Assembly (NCBI RefSeq): GCF_000002995.4
Contig: NW_025062479.1
Coordinates: 336,501 to 400,500, forward strand
Direction: 5' to 3'
From: Brugia malayi
Taxonomy: Eukaryota; Nematoda; Chromadorea; Rhabditida; Onchocercidae
DNA length: 64,000 nucleotides
Made by a program: the position numbers and the translations under genes. The notes below the pieces were generated by a model. That model made no database searches and was not told where the DNA came from. It saw only the letters and a program-made list of their open reading frames with translations. The first letter of the stretch is position 1; each line of letters starts with the position of its first letter. Below, one piece after another: positions 1-11,972 of this stretch.

Positions 1-82
1 ATTTGGAGACTGATTTTCTTCTTGTTTTGTGCTTCAAAATTTTGTATGAGAATAATGTTTTGGAAAAAATGAATTATTTTAG

Positions 83-2959
83 GTGGAAAATGACTTGACA
101 TTGCTAGGTCTGGTGACGATGGAAAATCGATTGAAAACGCATACAGTAAGTGTTATTCGGCAGCTGAATAAGTAAGTTGTTTGTGAACTTCATAGTTAAC
201 TCATTTCTAGAATTAAAACACTGATATAAATTTTAGAGCTCATATTCGGACTGTGATAGTCATTGATATAAATTTTAGAGCTCACATTCGGACTGTGATG
301 GTCACTGGTGATAACATACTCACAGCTCTTAGTGTTGCTCGTGAATGTGGGATTATACAGCCTGTAAAGAAAGCTTATATTGTAGAATGTGGTAATCGTG
401 ACTCACCAAACTCGAGAATCCCTCTCTTGCTGAAACAGGTTTGGAATTGACGGTAATTTCATAATGTTTCAGATTTAAATAAAAATCAGCTTTAAGTTGA
501 ATGCAATCTGCTCCATTTTCTGCTTATGGTTGCCACTTTTTTCACTGAAAACATGTGGTAAATGATTTTCGTTTTGTTCAGCTGATGTCAATTTCCTCCA
601 GGCTGCTTCATCATCGGAAGATCTTCTGGATGATTCATCATCAGTTTATGACATGGAATCGAGGAGTTTTATAGATCCTACCTATCAGCTTTCAGTATCT
701 GGTTAGACCTCTTTTAAAAATTCACATTTTTGATGCAATTTAAAGTATCAATTGATAGTTCGGATGTTCAACAATTAGAAGACGCTTTATAGGCCCAACA
801 TTCGAAGTTATTTCTCGTGAATACCCTGAATTACTGCTCAAATTTGTGACTGTTTGTGATGTTTTTGCACGAATGTCACCTGAACAAAAACAGATGTTAG
901 TAAACAAACTTCAAGAAGTTGAATATACCGTGGCAATGTGTGGTGATGGCGCCAATGACTGTGCTGCTTTAAAAGTATTTGCATTTGATTTATATGGCAT
1001 CATTTACGTCTTCTGATCATCCATAGAGTTTTTTAATTTTAAGGTTAGATTTGTAAGATGAGTTTTTTTTATTGTGCAGAAAGGAAGGAAAATATTTTGT
1101 ATCACTAATAAAAGGCTTTCAGGCAGCTCACGCTGGTATATCGTTGTCGGAAGCAGAAGCTTCAATTGCAGCTCCATTCACTTCACGTGTACCTGATATT
1201 CGTTGCGTTCCAATGATTATCCGTGAAGGTAAAAGTGTTACAGTTAAATGGCATCTTCATTCAGAAATATTAGTATATATAACTCGGTAGTAAAATGTTC
1301 GTGATTTTTTTTTTTTTTTTCTTTTAGGTCGAGCAGCTTTGGTAACTTCGTTTGGAATTTTTAAATATATGGCAAGCTGTTCATTAACTCAGTTTATTTC
1401 TGTGATTTTGCTTTATTGGCTTGCTACAAATCTTACAGATTTTCAGGTTATTTCTTTACATTGCTAATTTATACCCATTTACAATTGTTGAGTTTAGTTA
1501 ATGCTGTTTGATTTGCCCAGGTGTATGCAGTTAGTTAATGTTTAAAATTTCAGTTTCTTTTCATCGATTTATTCTTGGTAACAACAGTGGCTGCATGTTT
1601 CGGATATACTCCACCATGTCAAAAGCTTGCAATTTCTCCCCCACCGACGAAATTACTTTCTTTTGGATCACTGATTTCAGTTGTGGGGCAGCTCTTGATT
1701 GTTTTTGTTTTTCAGGTTAGTTTTTTCATTGTAAATGTATAATATGAAAGTTCAAAGAGCTAAGTTTGTTATTTATTTTATGGCGCAATTTGCTAGCGCA
1801 CCACATCAGCTATGTTTAAAATTCATTGAAATGAAAAACAGAATTCATTTGACTGATCTCTGATTAGTAATTCATTTCAGTTGTCTATTTTTATATATAC
1901 TGCAGTGCAGCCATGGTTTGTGCCTTATTCTATTCCATTTGGGATTTCTCTTGAGGATAAAAGAAGTATGCAGGTAACTGTGTACTATTTGTAGGAGAAA
2001 ATATATTCTTATTATAATTTTTATCTGATCTTATATTTGTTTACTTTTGATAAAATAACGTAATTATTAGATTTTTGGAAAGATTATGATTCAAATGAAA
2101 CAATGGCTATAATTTGATTTGCAGGGAACTGCAGTGTTTTGTTTGTCCTCTTTCCAATATTTAACTTTGGCAGTTATTTATAGCAGAGGGCCTCCATATC
2201 GTAAAACGATTTTCAGTAACACTCCTATTTGTGCCTGCCTTGGTTAGTGCAGCATTATTTCGTTCATTACTCATATTTGTCACAAGAATGACATATATTA
2301 AACTGCTTAAAGAGATATTTTGGTACAAGAATTGACGTTTTTGTTTCAGTAATATTAATTTCTATCTGCGTATGGCTTACAATTAATCCTCCATATTTTG
2401 TGGCCAAACATATGCAATATGATCCACTTCCGGAGCCTGGCTATCGAATTTTCGTACTTGTTGTTGCTCTAAATTATATTTTATGCGCCTATTTGTATGA
2501 AACAGGTGTTATCGAATACTTGGTTCTTACTGTCCGCGAAAAGTAGGTTACTTTATTTTCTATTATTTTGTTTTGTATAATGAAGAGCTTTAATGACCGT
2601 TATTTAGGGATAGCAGTTTTCTGGAGTTGTATAGGTTTTCTAAATTCGTTGATTTGATATACATTTGTTTACCTTAATATTTTCTGCATGGAAGGCACTA
2701 GTTTTGATGTTAAATGATGACATTTGTTACAATTTATATGACATGTATTATAATAACATTACAATTTAGATGGCGTAAGAAGCACTCTGCTGAGACGGAT
2801 GCAGATATGCTAAACAAAAATGAGAAAATTTTGCTTTCGATTAGCAGCAGCCCAAGCTGGATTCCAAGCGCAACTGAAGAATCTAGTGATCATTTTGGAT
2901 TATACTCCTTTTCAAATTCTTCACATATTATTAAGTATTACTCACCGGGATGCTTTTAG
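83..2959 (+). CDS. P5B-type cation/polyamine-transporting ATPase (ATP13A/CATP-like), 3' part only
   Basis: Eleven exons can be joined in phase: 83-171, 279-438, 602-701, 793-974, 1123-1228, 1328-1446, 1554-1715, 1881-1973, 2125-2242, 2350-2542 and 2770-2959, giving the last 503 residues. The 5' part, including the phosphorylated DKTG loop, lies outside the window. Seen directly: the hinge motif MVTGDN (about residues 37-42 of the fragment), GDGAND at about 167-172, then hydrophobic segments for the C-terminal membrane domain, including FGIFKYM and a QFLFIDL segment typical of P5 ATPases. A serine/acid-rich insert ([12 protein letters not shown]) sits in the P domain. P5B pumps (ATP13A2-5; CATP-5/6/7 in C. 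elegans) act in late endosomes/lysosomes or at the cell surface, and several move polyamines. Family assignment is strong; which paralogue is not settled. The second exon has a duplicated acceptor (see findings). Confidence 0.93.
223..306 (+). repeat. 42-bp direct tandem duplication spanning an intron acceptor and exon start
   Basis: Copy 1 is 223-264 and copy 2 is 265-306; they differ at three positions. Each copy carries an acceptor ending TTTTAG (AG at 235-236 and 277-278) followed by the same coding start. The second acceptor gives the normal P5-ATPase sequence. The first would add 14 codons in frame with no stop. Confidence 0.9.
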
Positions 2960-5474
2960 CGGAATTTGAATAGGTTTGAATTAGGGATAACTTTTATTTG
3001 GTGTTTCCAAAAGAGATTCCATTGAAGTATTTACTACTACAGAAAATTTATTCCGTTATAATTAAATTTTAAAGAAAATTAATACTTTAGACGTCCGCTA
3101 CTTCAGGAATTCTTTTCTTTGATTTTTCCATCAACTATGGTTGGTTTTAATTTTTAATTCTCTCATTAATTTGGACATGTTGCCCACTGTACAATGCTCA
3201 CTAATTCATTTTTCAATTAAAATAAAAAAAAAAAAAAAAGAAATAGCACAGTTTCAAGAACTATTTTTTGCATAACAAAACATCTATATGTTGTTATTGT
3301 TCATTGTAAAAAAAAAGTTGTTGAATTATTTCCATACGATCTATTTTGTTACTTTGTAATGTTGTCATTTTTCATAGTTTTATTCATGCTGTTGCTGAAG
3401 AAAGTTTAACTTATATTGATTGGAAAATTAAAGAAAGCGGAAAGTGAACTTTTAGGTTAGTGAGAGACATTATGAGCTGATCGTAGTTATGTTTTTAATT
3501 TTTTCTGATTGGTATTTTAGAAAAGATTGCTGCTAACTGTTACTGTTTTCCTGCAGTTGTTTAAAGTTTCACTTTTTTTTCCTGCTTATTTTTGGATTTT
3601 AATGGATTGTGTGACTTTAATATTCCACTTACAATCATTTTTCAATAAAATAGATTTGGTAGCTCATCCGTTGATAGCGTTTTATCATCTTATGCTAACT
3701 AGCTAGCAGATGTGATTTCTTTATATTTATAATTGAATCATACCTATCAAAGTAAGTCGATTATTTCTTAATGCGTTCCACAAAGTATCTAGCTTCCATC
3801 GTCAGTCCCGTTTATCTCTTCGTCACTCATTTTATTGGAAATACTTGAACAGTATTCAGCCAATACAATGACGATTTGTTTCATATTGTATCATCTTAAG
3901 GATATCACCTGTAACTTAATTATCTTTCGGAGTGTGTTTACAGATTATGTGTATTGCTTAAGCTAATTGAGCATCTTTAAAGGTAATGTGTTGGTATACA
4001 ATGGCGAAATGAATCGTGAAGTAGTATCACCGGTGAGAGTTAGTTGTTCGTTGCTAAGAAATTGTTAATTGTTGATCATTTATGAATTACGGCGCGTATT
4101 GTGCCAATTTGTATCATTCGACAAAAAACAAAAAAGCATGCCACACCACGAAATCTGGGAGAACAAGCTACTTTGATCAGTGACAAGAAATTGGGAGTAA
4201 CAACAGTGGTGTTAGGTTTTCTTGCTGAGTACAGGTGATTTTCTGGTAAATGAGAGGCTTGCTTGTTCTGCTATCGAGGCATAGTTTGAAGCTATAGGTG
4301 AATTCGATTCCATAAAGTTTGCACGCTTTTATCTCGCTGTGAAATGATACTATTTCGAATTAAGTATGGCGATGATGTTACACTTCGTAACACATTTAGG
4401 AACTCATTACAGAACTCTAAAATTTATCCGTAATGGAGGATAAAAGCCGCCAAAAATATTTTAATTTAATATTTTAATAAAATGTTTAATAAAGTGTCAC
4501 TAACAAATAAACTAATTTTGATATCGGTAATGCAAAAATGTAAGGAGATATGACGAAATTGCTTCAAAATGTTTCCCTCAAGAAGAATTTCTTTCTTTCT
4601 AGGACAGAGTTAGAAGGAAATTTTATAAACACAAATTGAAGAGAGTGGGGTAGTTGGTAAGTAAAACGCAGATTTTGAAATTGTGGTTCAAGTGTATATT
4701 TTCAGGCTTACGGTGGATAAGATATTTTCAGGAGTAGGTAAAATATTCGAAGAACCCACGAAGTTGGATTATTAACATTAGAAAGTTATGGTTGAGACAA
4801 CCAAACGAATTTAGCTTACTTACTGTTTACTCTGCAAGGTGCTAAATATCGGCTTAAATGATAAATTTTTATTTAAACAAATACTGCCACCGAATTCGGT
4901 TACAGTTGACTCGTAATTATTACACATCGAACATGCGAGCATATTGATGAACGATAACAAACGAATCAGCGAAAATGACTAACTGACAACCCAGAGTGAC
5001 GTAAGTAAAGTGGAAATCATTCCATAATTTCAAAAGAAAAGTTATAGGAATTAATAATGGACATCATCCCTGTAATACGTGGCAACCGAAGAAAGCGCAA
5101 TAATTTAAGAGAATACAAAGCAATGATGTGTTTTACAAAGCAATAATGTATTTTAGTTAAAAGAATAAATCACTAACATAAACGTTTAACGTTGTGTATT
5201 CTTTCAAAAAAGTTGTACGAAATTTATATAATACTTCTGCTGTGCAAGATCCTTAGTAATAAAGAAAAGGTGATAGGAATGAACGAAACACAAGAAATGT
5301 GAAAACAATAAAGAATTATAAAAACAGATTTAGTTAATCAGATTGTTCCATTTTCCACGAATGCATGATCATTTTCACGTCCCCTGCATGCATGCACACT
5401 TCTCATGGAAAATGCTAACATTCTTCAAACATATTTGTAATCAAATAACAATAAACAAGCCTGCCGAATTCCAC
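2960..5474. other. Convergent intergenic region / 3' UTRs between ATPase and AAT genes
   Basis: No gene was recognised. The left part is presumably the ATPase 3' UTR, with AATAAA hexamers at 3221-3226 (inside an A-run) and 3644-3649. The right part should hold the 3' UTR of the minus-strand AAT gene. The rest is AT-rich with scattered stop codons in all frames. Confidence 0.6.
3221..3226 (+). terminator. Candidate polyadenylation signal AATAAA for the P5B ATPase
   Basis: The hexamer lies about 260 bases past the stop codon and runs straight into a long A tract, so a genomic A-run confuses its reading. A second AATAAA at 3644-3649 is an alternative. Confidence 0.4.
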
Positions 5475-8455
5475 TCATGATTCCTTCGCATCGTCCACAA
5501 CAATAAACAACTTTTGGATGAATTTAGTCATTATTTCTGCAATTTCACCAAGTTGATTTACTTTATCATGTTGAAAGAAAAAGATTCACAATGCAACTAG
5601 CAAACAATTAACAAAAAAGAAGCAGAAAGCTTCTTGGTGTGTCGAAACCCTAACTATTACCTTATTCTTGAGGCTAGCAATAAAACATAGATAGAATCAT
5701 ATGTCAAAATACCTGAAGCTATCCCAATGCATCTTGGCTTACTTTTCCATGCCACAAATATTAAATAAACAGGAATCGCAGTAAGCATTATTCCGATACC
5801 AATTGCTGAAAAAAAAATATATATATATCTAAAAATCTATCGAAAAAGTAACACAGAAAAACAAGAGAAATGAGAAAGTCATCTCTTTTGAATAAAGGAA
5901 CGGACCTGTATCCTTCGGTGAACCAACAATAGGAACGACCACTAAAGCAACACAACCAATTAAGAAAATTATCGGAAACAATAGGTTAACCTGGAAAACA
6001 TGAGTCAGAGGATCTGAATAGAAAGTTGATATTAATCTCTAAGAAAAACCAAAAAAAAAAAAAAAAAAAAAAGATCCTGAATAACGCACGAAATATTAAC
6101 CTTGATAGGCCTTTCAGCATCCGGCATTTTTTTTCGTAACCAAAACAGTGCTGCAATCACACAGGCAATAGCCAACCAATACACTATTTGGATATAATTG
6201 ATAAGTGAAAAGACATTGTTGGACAAACTGAGAAAAGCTATGGAAAGCAATCCCTAAAAAATACCATAATTTCATATGCCATGAAGAAATATTAAGTCTT
6301 CTCATTATACGGCTAAAAAATGCTAAGTTAGTATTATTAAGTAAACATTATAAATTGATTAGAAATTTGTGGCATCATAGTGGAAAAAATCTCGCAGTGT
6401 TCCATTACCTCAATTTCAGAATCATTCATAACAATTAGGGTTCACGAAAACCATAACAAACCGTAAAAATGACTGCAGGAATTGGCGTACGGGTATTTTT
6501 ATTAATCATTGTTAAAACCAGCGGCATGTGTCCTTCTCGTGCTCCAACGTAGAATAACCTGAGAATAAACTTGGTAAACAAAAATCAAAATCTTTATTTT
6601 TGAAGAGTCTTATGAAAAGTTTTGAAAAGCCTTGTTCAAAAACCTGGATGAAGTGAAAATTACTCCATTCGCTGAACCAATTGTCGAACATGCAACGAAT
6701 ATGGGCATTACAAAGGCAAATGGCCCAAACGTTTTATTAGCGAATTCCTAAAATAAAAAACACATGTTCCAGTCTGAATTCGATTATATAATAACAGACT
6801 CTAATTTATTAAAAATTCATGTTGCAATACACTAACATACGCTTACTTTCCAAATAAATAAGTAAATACTTCAAACAGAAAGTGCAAACACAACTTACAA
6901 CAGCAACTGCTGGACTACTCAACATGTCATCCGGTGTGATCACCGTATATAAAGCAACATTTGTTAACGTGTAGATTACCGTGCACACAGTACATGATAT
7001 TGCAATTGCCAATGGCAAATTTCTGAAAAAACTTTTCAGTACACCATAACATTAGTTCATCATTACCAGCTACATAGTTCGTGCTGAACAAAAGAAACGT
7101 TAACACTATGGATGCGATGAGCAAAAGAATAACAAATACATAATGGACAAATAATTTTGTAATTAATGAACCAATATAATTATCCATTCAAAAATAGCTC
7201 AAATACATCGCCGTTACATTACAAAATTTAATGAAAAAAAGTACCGCCTCGGACTTTGTAATTCCTCAACGATGAAATTTAAATAATTCCATCCCTGATA
7301 TGCAAAAAGACCGGAATAAAACGCCAGCGATGCAGTCCCAACGTCAGGCGTCGTATTTTCGAATATATTTTCAAACGACTCTCTGTACTGTGGTTTTCCT
7401 GTAAGTGGGTGTCCATAAAATGGAATGTAAACTAATATTAATACGCACGACTACAAATAAACCATAAACCATATATTATCACAAAAAGAGAAAAAAAAAA
7501 AACACAACAAACATGACAGAGGAAAAGAAAACCTGATATTAGCAGCACTGCACCAGTGCCAATAATCAAACACAGTGCAAACAGTTTTGCAACAGTGAAA
7601 AAATCCTGAACGAAAGTTGCTAATCGTATTGACATGCAATTTATTGCTGTCAGAATTACTGTAACAAACATAAAAATTAATTAAAACAACAATGTTAGTT
7701 CACTTAAAAAAGTTCCCAAAATATTAGTGAATTAGTTTGTTCCTATTCCTCTCTCAAGCAACTACGTCAAATCAAATTTAAAACAGTTAAAATCTTTTCT
7801 GTAATAACCTACCAAGTAAAACTGTTGCAAGCAATGCCGGAAGTTCGGCAGGTGGATCACAATTTGGATAAAATGGTCGCAGCATATAAATCGCAAAAGT
7901 CAACGCTACAACGGTGCAAGTACAAGGTCTGAAATCAGATATGATAGCAAATAAAAATGGAAGGTTCGAAAATAAAATACAAGTAGTTTTCGACAACAAG
8001 CGTAATATGATCTTGAAATTCACCTAACTACTATAGCTTCAACCCAAAGACGTATGAAAGCCAGAAAGGGACCAAATGATTCCATAATATACGCATAATC
8101 TCCACCCGACTTGTGAATTAGAGTACCAAGTTCGGCGTAACAGTAAGCACCAACTGCAGCGAACAAACCACAAGCAACCCAAACAATCAACGATAACCCG
8201 ACACTTCCCGCTTCTAAAATTAAAAATATCCGTTAATGCAGCAGAAAACGTAATCAGCAAGGAAATGAAGAAATAAATAATCTAAAAAAAGTAGATTAAT
8301 GACTACAACCCACTTTCTTGGACACCCGTCGGTGACACGAATATCCCAGATCCAATGATACAGCCAACGATTATAGAAACACCATTGAACAGTGTGAGTG
8401 ATTTCGCAAGGCCAACGGTGTCATCTTTTGAGGAAGCACCATTTTTTGAGCCCAT
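5475..8455 (-). CDS. Heterodimeric amino-acid transporter light chain (SLC7 / AAT family)
   Basis: Twelve exons on the minus strand join in phase to 481 codons plus stop: 8314-8455, 8024-8213, 7813-7928, 7533-7658, 7245-7398, 6899-7022, 6644-6747, 6462-6558, 6101-6253, 5906-5990, 5713-5805, 5475-5536. The product has about 12 membrane segments. TM1 carries the GSG substrate-binding turn (residues 35-37, in [12 protein letters not shown]). Cys134 in the loop after TM3 (RPFYPNC) matches the conserved cysteine that light chains use to bind the 4F2hc/rBAT heavy chain, so this is probably a heteromeric antiporter subunit at the plasma membrane. Length equals the family norm. The start is the first ATG, 20 bases behind a TTTTCAG acceptor. 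The first donor (A|GTGGGT) and the small last exon (ends DDAKES) are the less certain parts. Closest expected relatives are the C. elegans AAT-1/AAT-3 group. Confidence 0.92.
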
Positions 8456-8475
8456 CCTAATGATGACAGTAAAAA

Positions 8476-8482
8476 CTGAAAA
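8476..8482 (-). promoter_or_regulatory. Likely spliced-leader trans-splice acceptor of the AAT gene
   Basis: On the minus strand TTTTCAG is followed by 20 bases and then the ATG at 8455. No upstream exon is visible. This is the usual arrangement for nematode trans-splicing, but it could also be an ordinary intron end. Confidence 0.5.
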
Positions 8483-11400
8483 TGGGTTCCATCTAATTTA
8501 AATAATTACTAATATCATGATGTAAACATAGGTCAATAAATGGATTATATAAATAAATATATACATATATTTAAAACTAATAACATGGAAATCCAAGAAA
8601 ATAGCACGGCACAATGATACAAAAACCTTAACCAGAAATCTCCAGTTAAGTTTGTGGATAAAAATTGAATTGAATTAAAGGAACAATCATAGAAGCATTG
8701 ATAACTTCCAACATATCTATCCCCCAAATTTTACAGCAACGAGATCATTCTAAAATTTCCAAACCAATTTAAATCCCCCAACAAATCCCTGGTCCCATTT
8801 GGCTGTTGCTTGGATATGGCCGCATTATGAATGAACGATATCTCAACCCAGACAGATGGCTTACTGTTTCGTTATTATCGGACGGCACTCGTAAATAACA
8901 TATAAGTTAGACCGGTAGCAATTATTCATATGGTCCAACGAAAAATCCTTAGAAATCAGTTATTCAGGATGCCACTCCAACTAGAATCACGGACTTCGTT
9001 TCTGTTTGCTACTTTTAGGTCGATGCATTTAATCTTTAAATACTTTTAAAAATGTCTGATCAAACACCACATAGTTTTTCAATCTCATATGTCTACACTT
9101 TCCCAAATACATCCCAGGTACAATTGGAGAAGGTATACTCCCCTCCTCCCTTCCCCCCTTCTCCCCCCCTATGAAAAATCACGGCAAATCTTCATTGGAA
9201 GTTCCCGAAAAAAAAGAAAGGAAAATGCTGAAAAGGGATGAAATTAAAGAGCAAAAACCACGCTTATAATGCTGATTTTTGATCACAAAGCCTCTTTGTG
9301 TGATAGCAATAATCATATTCCTGTAAATTCACATATTTCGAGAACAAAGAACAGTCATAATGGATCAAAGGCGATATCCAAGTAGCAACCCTTTATGTAG
9401 AAAGCTCTTTCATTTTTTATCGCTTTTCAAAGTATCAGGTCATTTTTTAAATCACACATCTTATTTTTAGAATTCGATCTTTCCAACTGGGCTCCCCCAA
9501 TCACTTCACATAACGAGGGAAAGGTAACTTCTTAATAGGACAAGGTTAAAAAAGTTACTATGCAATAAATTCACACCGGAAATTCTGGCCATTTCACTTG
9601 TATCTTTTTTGTAATTTTTTACGTTTTGTTACACCTTACGTTCATTCTTACAGATTTAAGTAAATAGAATTCGGAATTTCAACTTATCGGAGGTAAAATT
9701 TCTAAACATTGAACAAAAAAATACAGAAATTCTTCATTACAACGATCTCTTGTTTTTTGAAAAAAAAAAAATACATGTCATGAAATGGAGAATTGCACCA
9801 GATATTGCACCAGATTAAGGTATCCGTCGAGTGATTCGTAAAGGATACGCTATGATGACAGAAATAGGAATGATTATAGGAAAAAAGGCAAACATGTCAC
9901 GCTTGATAGCAAAATACATCATTACTATTGCTGCCATGTAGAAAAATATTTGTTTGTTGCACGTGTCTGTTTACGACGAAATTTGTTATTCAGCCTTTTA
10001 AAATTATTCTCTTAAATACCGATATGGAATTCATGCTACAATACTGAAGTCAGAACTGTCTTTTGTTGACTGATTGATCACTCTACCAATAACCCTTTCA
10101 TCAGATTTAAAGACGAATTATTGTAGGAAGAATAGTTTTCGATCCTTGTTCTCAAACAACCATTGGGAAATTGGAAAATCAAGAAAAAATACGACAAAGT
10201 ACAAAGCCTTTTACATCAAAGAAGAATGGCAATGGAAATGTAACGGCGCAGTAGTGTTATTTTCGCTAAGAAACACAATATTACTAATATACTTGCCATC
10301 AGCAAGTTATTACTAATCTCCTTTTGCAGTCAAATATGTTTTTAGTCGTTCAGAAAGTATGTACCATTGGTAGAGACACATGTATGTAGAAGAATTTCGA
10401 CCACTGGTGCTTTTTTGGCCTACCATTATGCTTAATAACTGAGAATCATGAAGTGCTCCTGCTGATTCAGAAATGAAGTGATTGAGAGGAAATACGAAGG
10501 TACCTGATAACAACACTTATGAAAGGTGTAAACCGAAACAGACAGAATGAGTTTGAGTTCAAATGATACCGTATGAAATAGGTGGGTGACTACCTATTTT
10601 CAAAGAAAACATCGATAACTCCAACTTAACTAAATCACTTATATACATTGCACTATCACACAATCAATACTTAAATATTTAATAAGTTTTTCCGTAAAGC
10701 AAGTACACAAATTTAGAACTCAACATTGCATATATTTGAGAAGAACTTTTGGACACTTAAATAACAACATCATTATGTGCGACTCAGTCTTGTCACCTGT
10801 ACAGACACCTCCCTTGCTGATTAACCTAATCAATAGTTGTCGTATTTTAAAATAAACGAATTTTCTACAGGACTCCAGCTGACTTCTAAAAGAAGAATGT
10901 CTTCTGTCAGTTGACCGATAATTTCTAAAAAAAAAACCGCGAACGACAAGTTTACAGCTCACAACATTACATAACAACCTTTGCATGTTTTCGCACAATA
11001 CCACATTTGCCCTTGCCTCACCCAAATATGCACTACGGTTATTACAGTAGCATTCAAATAACTATTATCACAGCAATATTATATTCGCATTTCCAGCATT
11101 CTCGACTGCCAATTTAACATCTATCTGCATCAGATGCAGAGAACTCTACTGTGGATTTAAGAAATGACCACTGGTCAGTAGCATCCCCAGCAGCTACACA
11201 TTCCCATGGGTAGAAAATCCACTGGAGTACCCGTCCCCCGCGTTCCTCAGCTACTTTAAAGCAGTTTATGGTAAACTATGCATGCAATCAATACTTCGTT
11301 TCCTTTTGTAACCCCGCACGAGCACTCTTCGATGAATTATTCATACAAGAATTCATCCCGCCTCTCCTTCAAATACGAAAATATCGAAACATTACACTCG

Positions 11401-11948
11401 TCCTCCTCCTTCTCTGCCCTTCCTTCTGTCTCCTCCCTTGTACTGGAAACACTTTGACTGCAGCAACCTTTTTCATCTTTTTCACATTCTGCAATATATT
11501 TTGCGGTCGTCTTTGCTGTTGTTCTCGCTCTGTCTCGTCGATGTTATAATCTCTGCTACCCTCTCATCTATCACACTATTCCTTGTCCTATTTGAATGTC
11601 AACAGCCTGCTCCAAAACAACTCTTGCTTTCGAGATCCCGTACTCTATTACCGGTTGTCATTCGGGATTTTTGTATTACTCCCGCAGTATCGGTTTCCTG
11701 CTGCTCTTCTCATCAATGTGCTTCATTTTCTTTCTTATCAGTAGGTATCAGCAGGTTTTCACTCGCTATTCAGTGATCATCCGTCACTGTGTTTTTATAC
11801 TTTGTCTCAGTTATTTTACATGCTCATTATGCTGTTCCGCTTGCATAAAAACAAATCTATTTTGACTGTTTTTCTCTTTTTTTCTTTGATTCGGAGAAGT
11901 CTGCTTACCATCAGGTACTGATTTCGGTACGTTGCTGATTTGGTTGTG

Positions 11949-11954
11949 TTTTAG
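11949..11954 (+). promoter_or_regulatory. Likely spliced-leader trans-splice acceptor of the SLC5 gene
   Basis: TTTTAG is followed by an 18-base leader and the ATG at 11973. The preceding sequence is T-rich, and no coding exon is seen upstream. Confidence 0.5.
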
Positions 11955-11972
11955 GATACGCTGGTTGATATT

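Larger units (their letters stand above)
8456..11972. other. Divergent intergenic region between AAT (-) and SLC5 (+) genes
   Basis: This region must hold both promoters. I see no convincing exon. Open frames near 10720-11025 (-) and 11268-11865 (+) have no family signature, and the latter lies in pyrimidine-rich DNA. A C/T-rich tract at about 9137-9172 stands out from the AT-rich background. Confidence 0.55.

Noticed and set aside
3780..3840. Short minus-strand peptide MSDEEINGTDDGS
   Set aside because: Only 13 codons, with no flanking splice structure or similarity.
10720..11025. 101-codon open frame on the minus strand
   Set aside because: No domain, odd composition and no splice context. 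It is probably chance in the intergenic region.
11268..11865. Overlapping open frames of 89-112 codons upstream of the SLC5 gene
   Set aside because: They lie in pyrimidine-rich DNA, which yields Ser/Leu/Phe-rich reading frames by composition; no family signature is seen.
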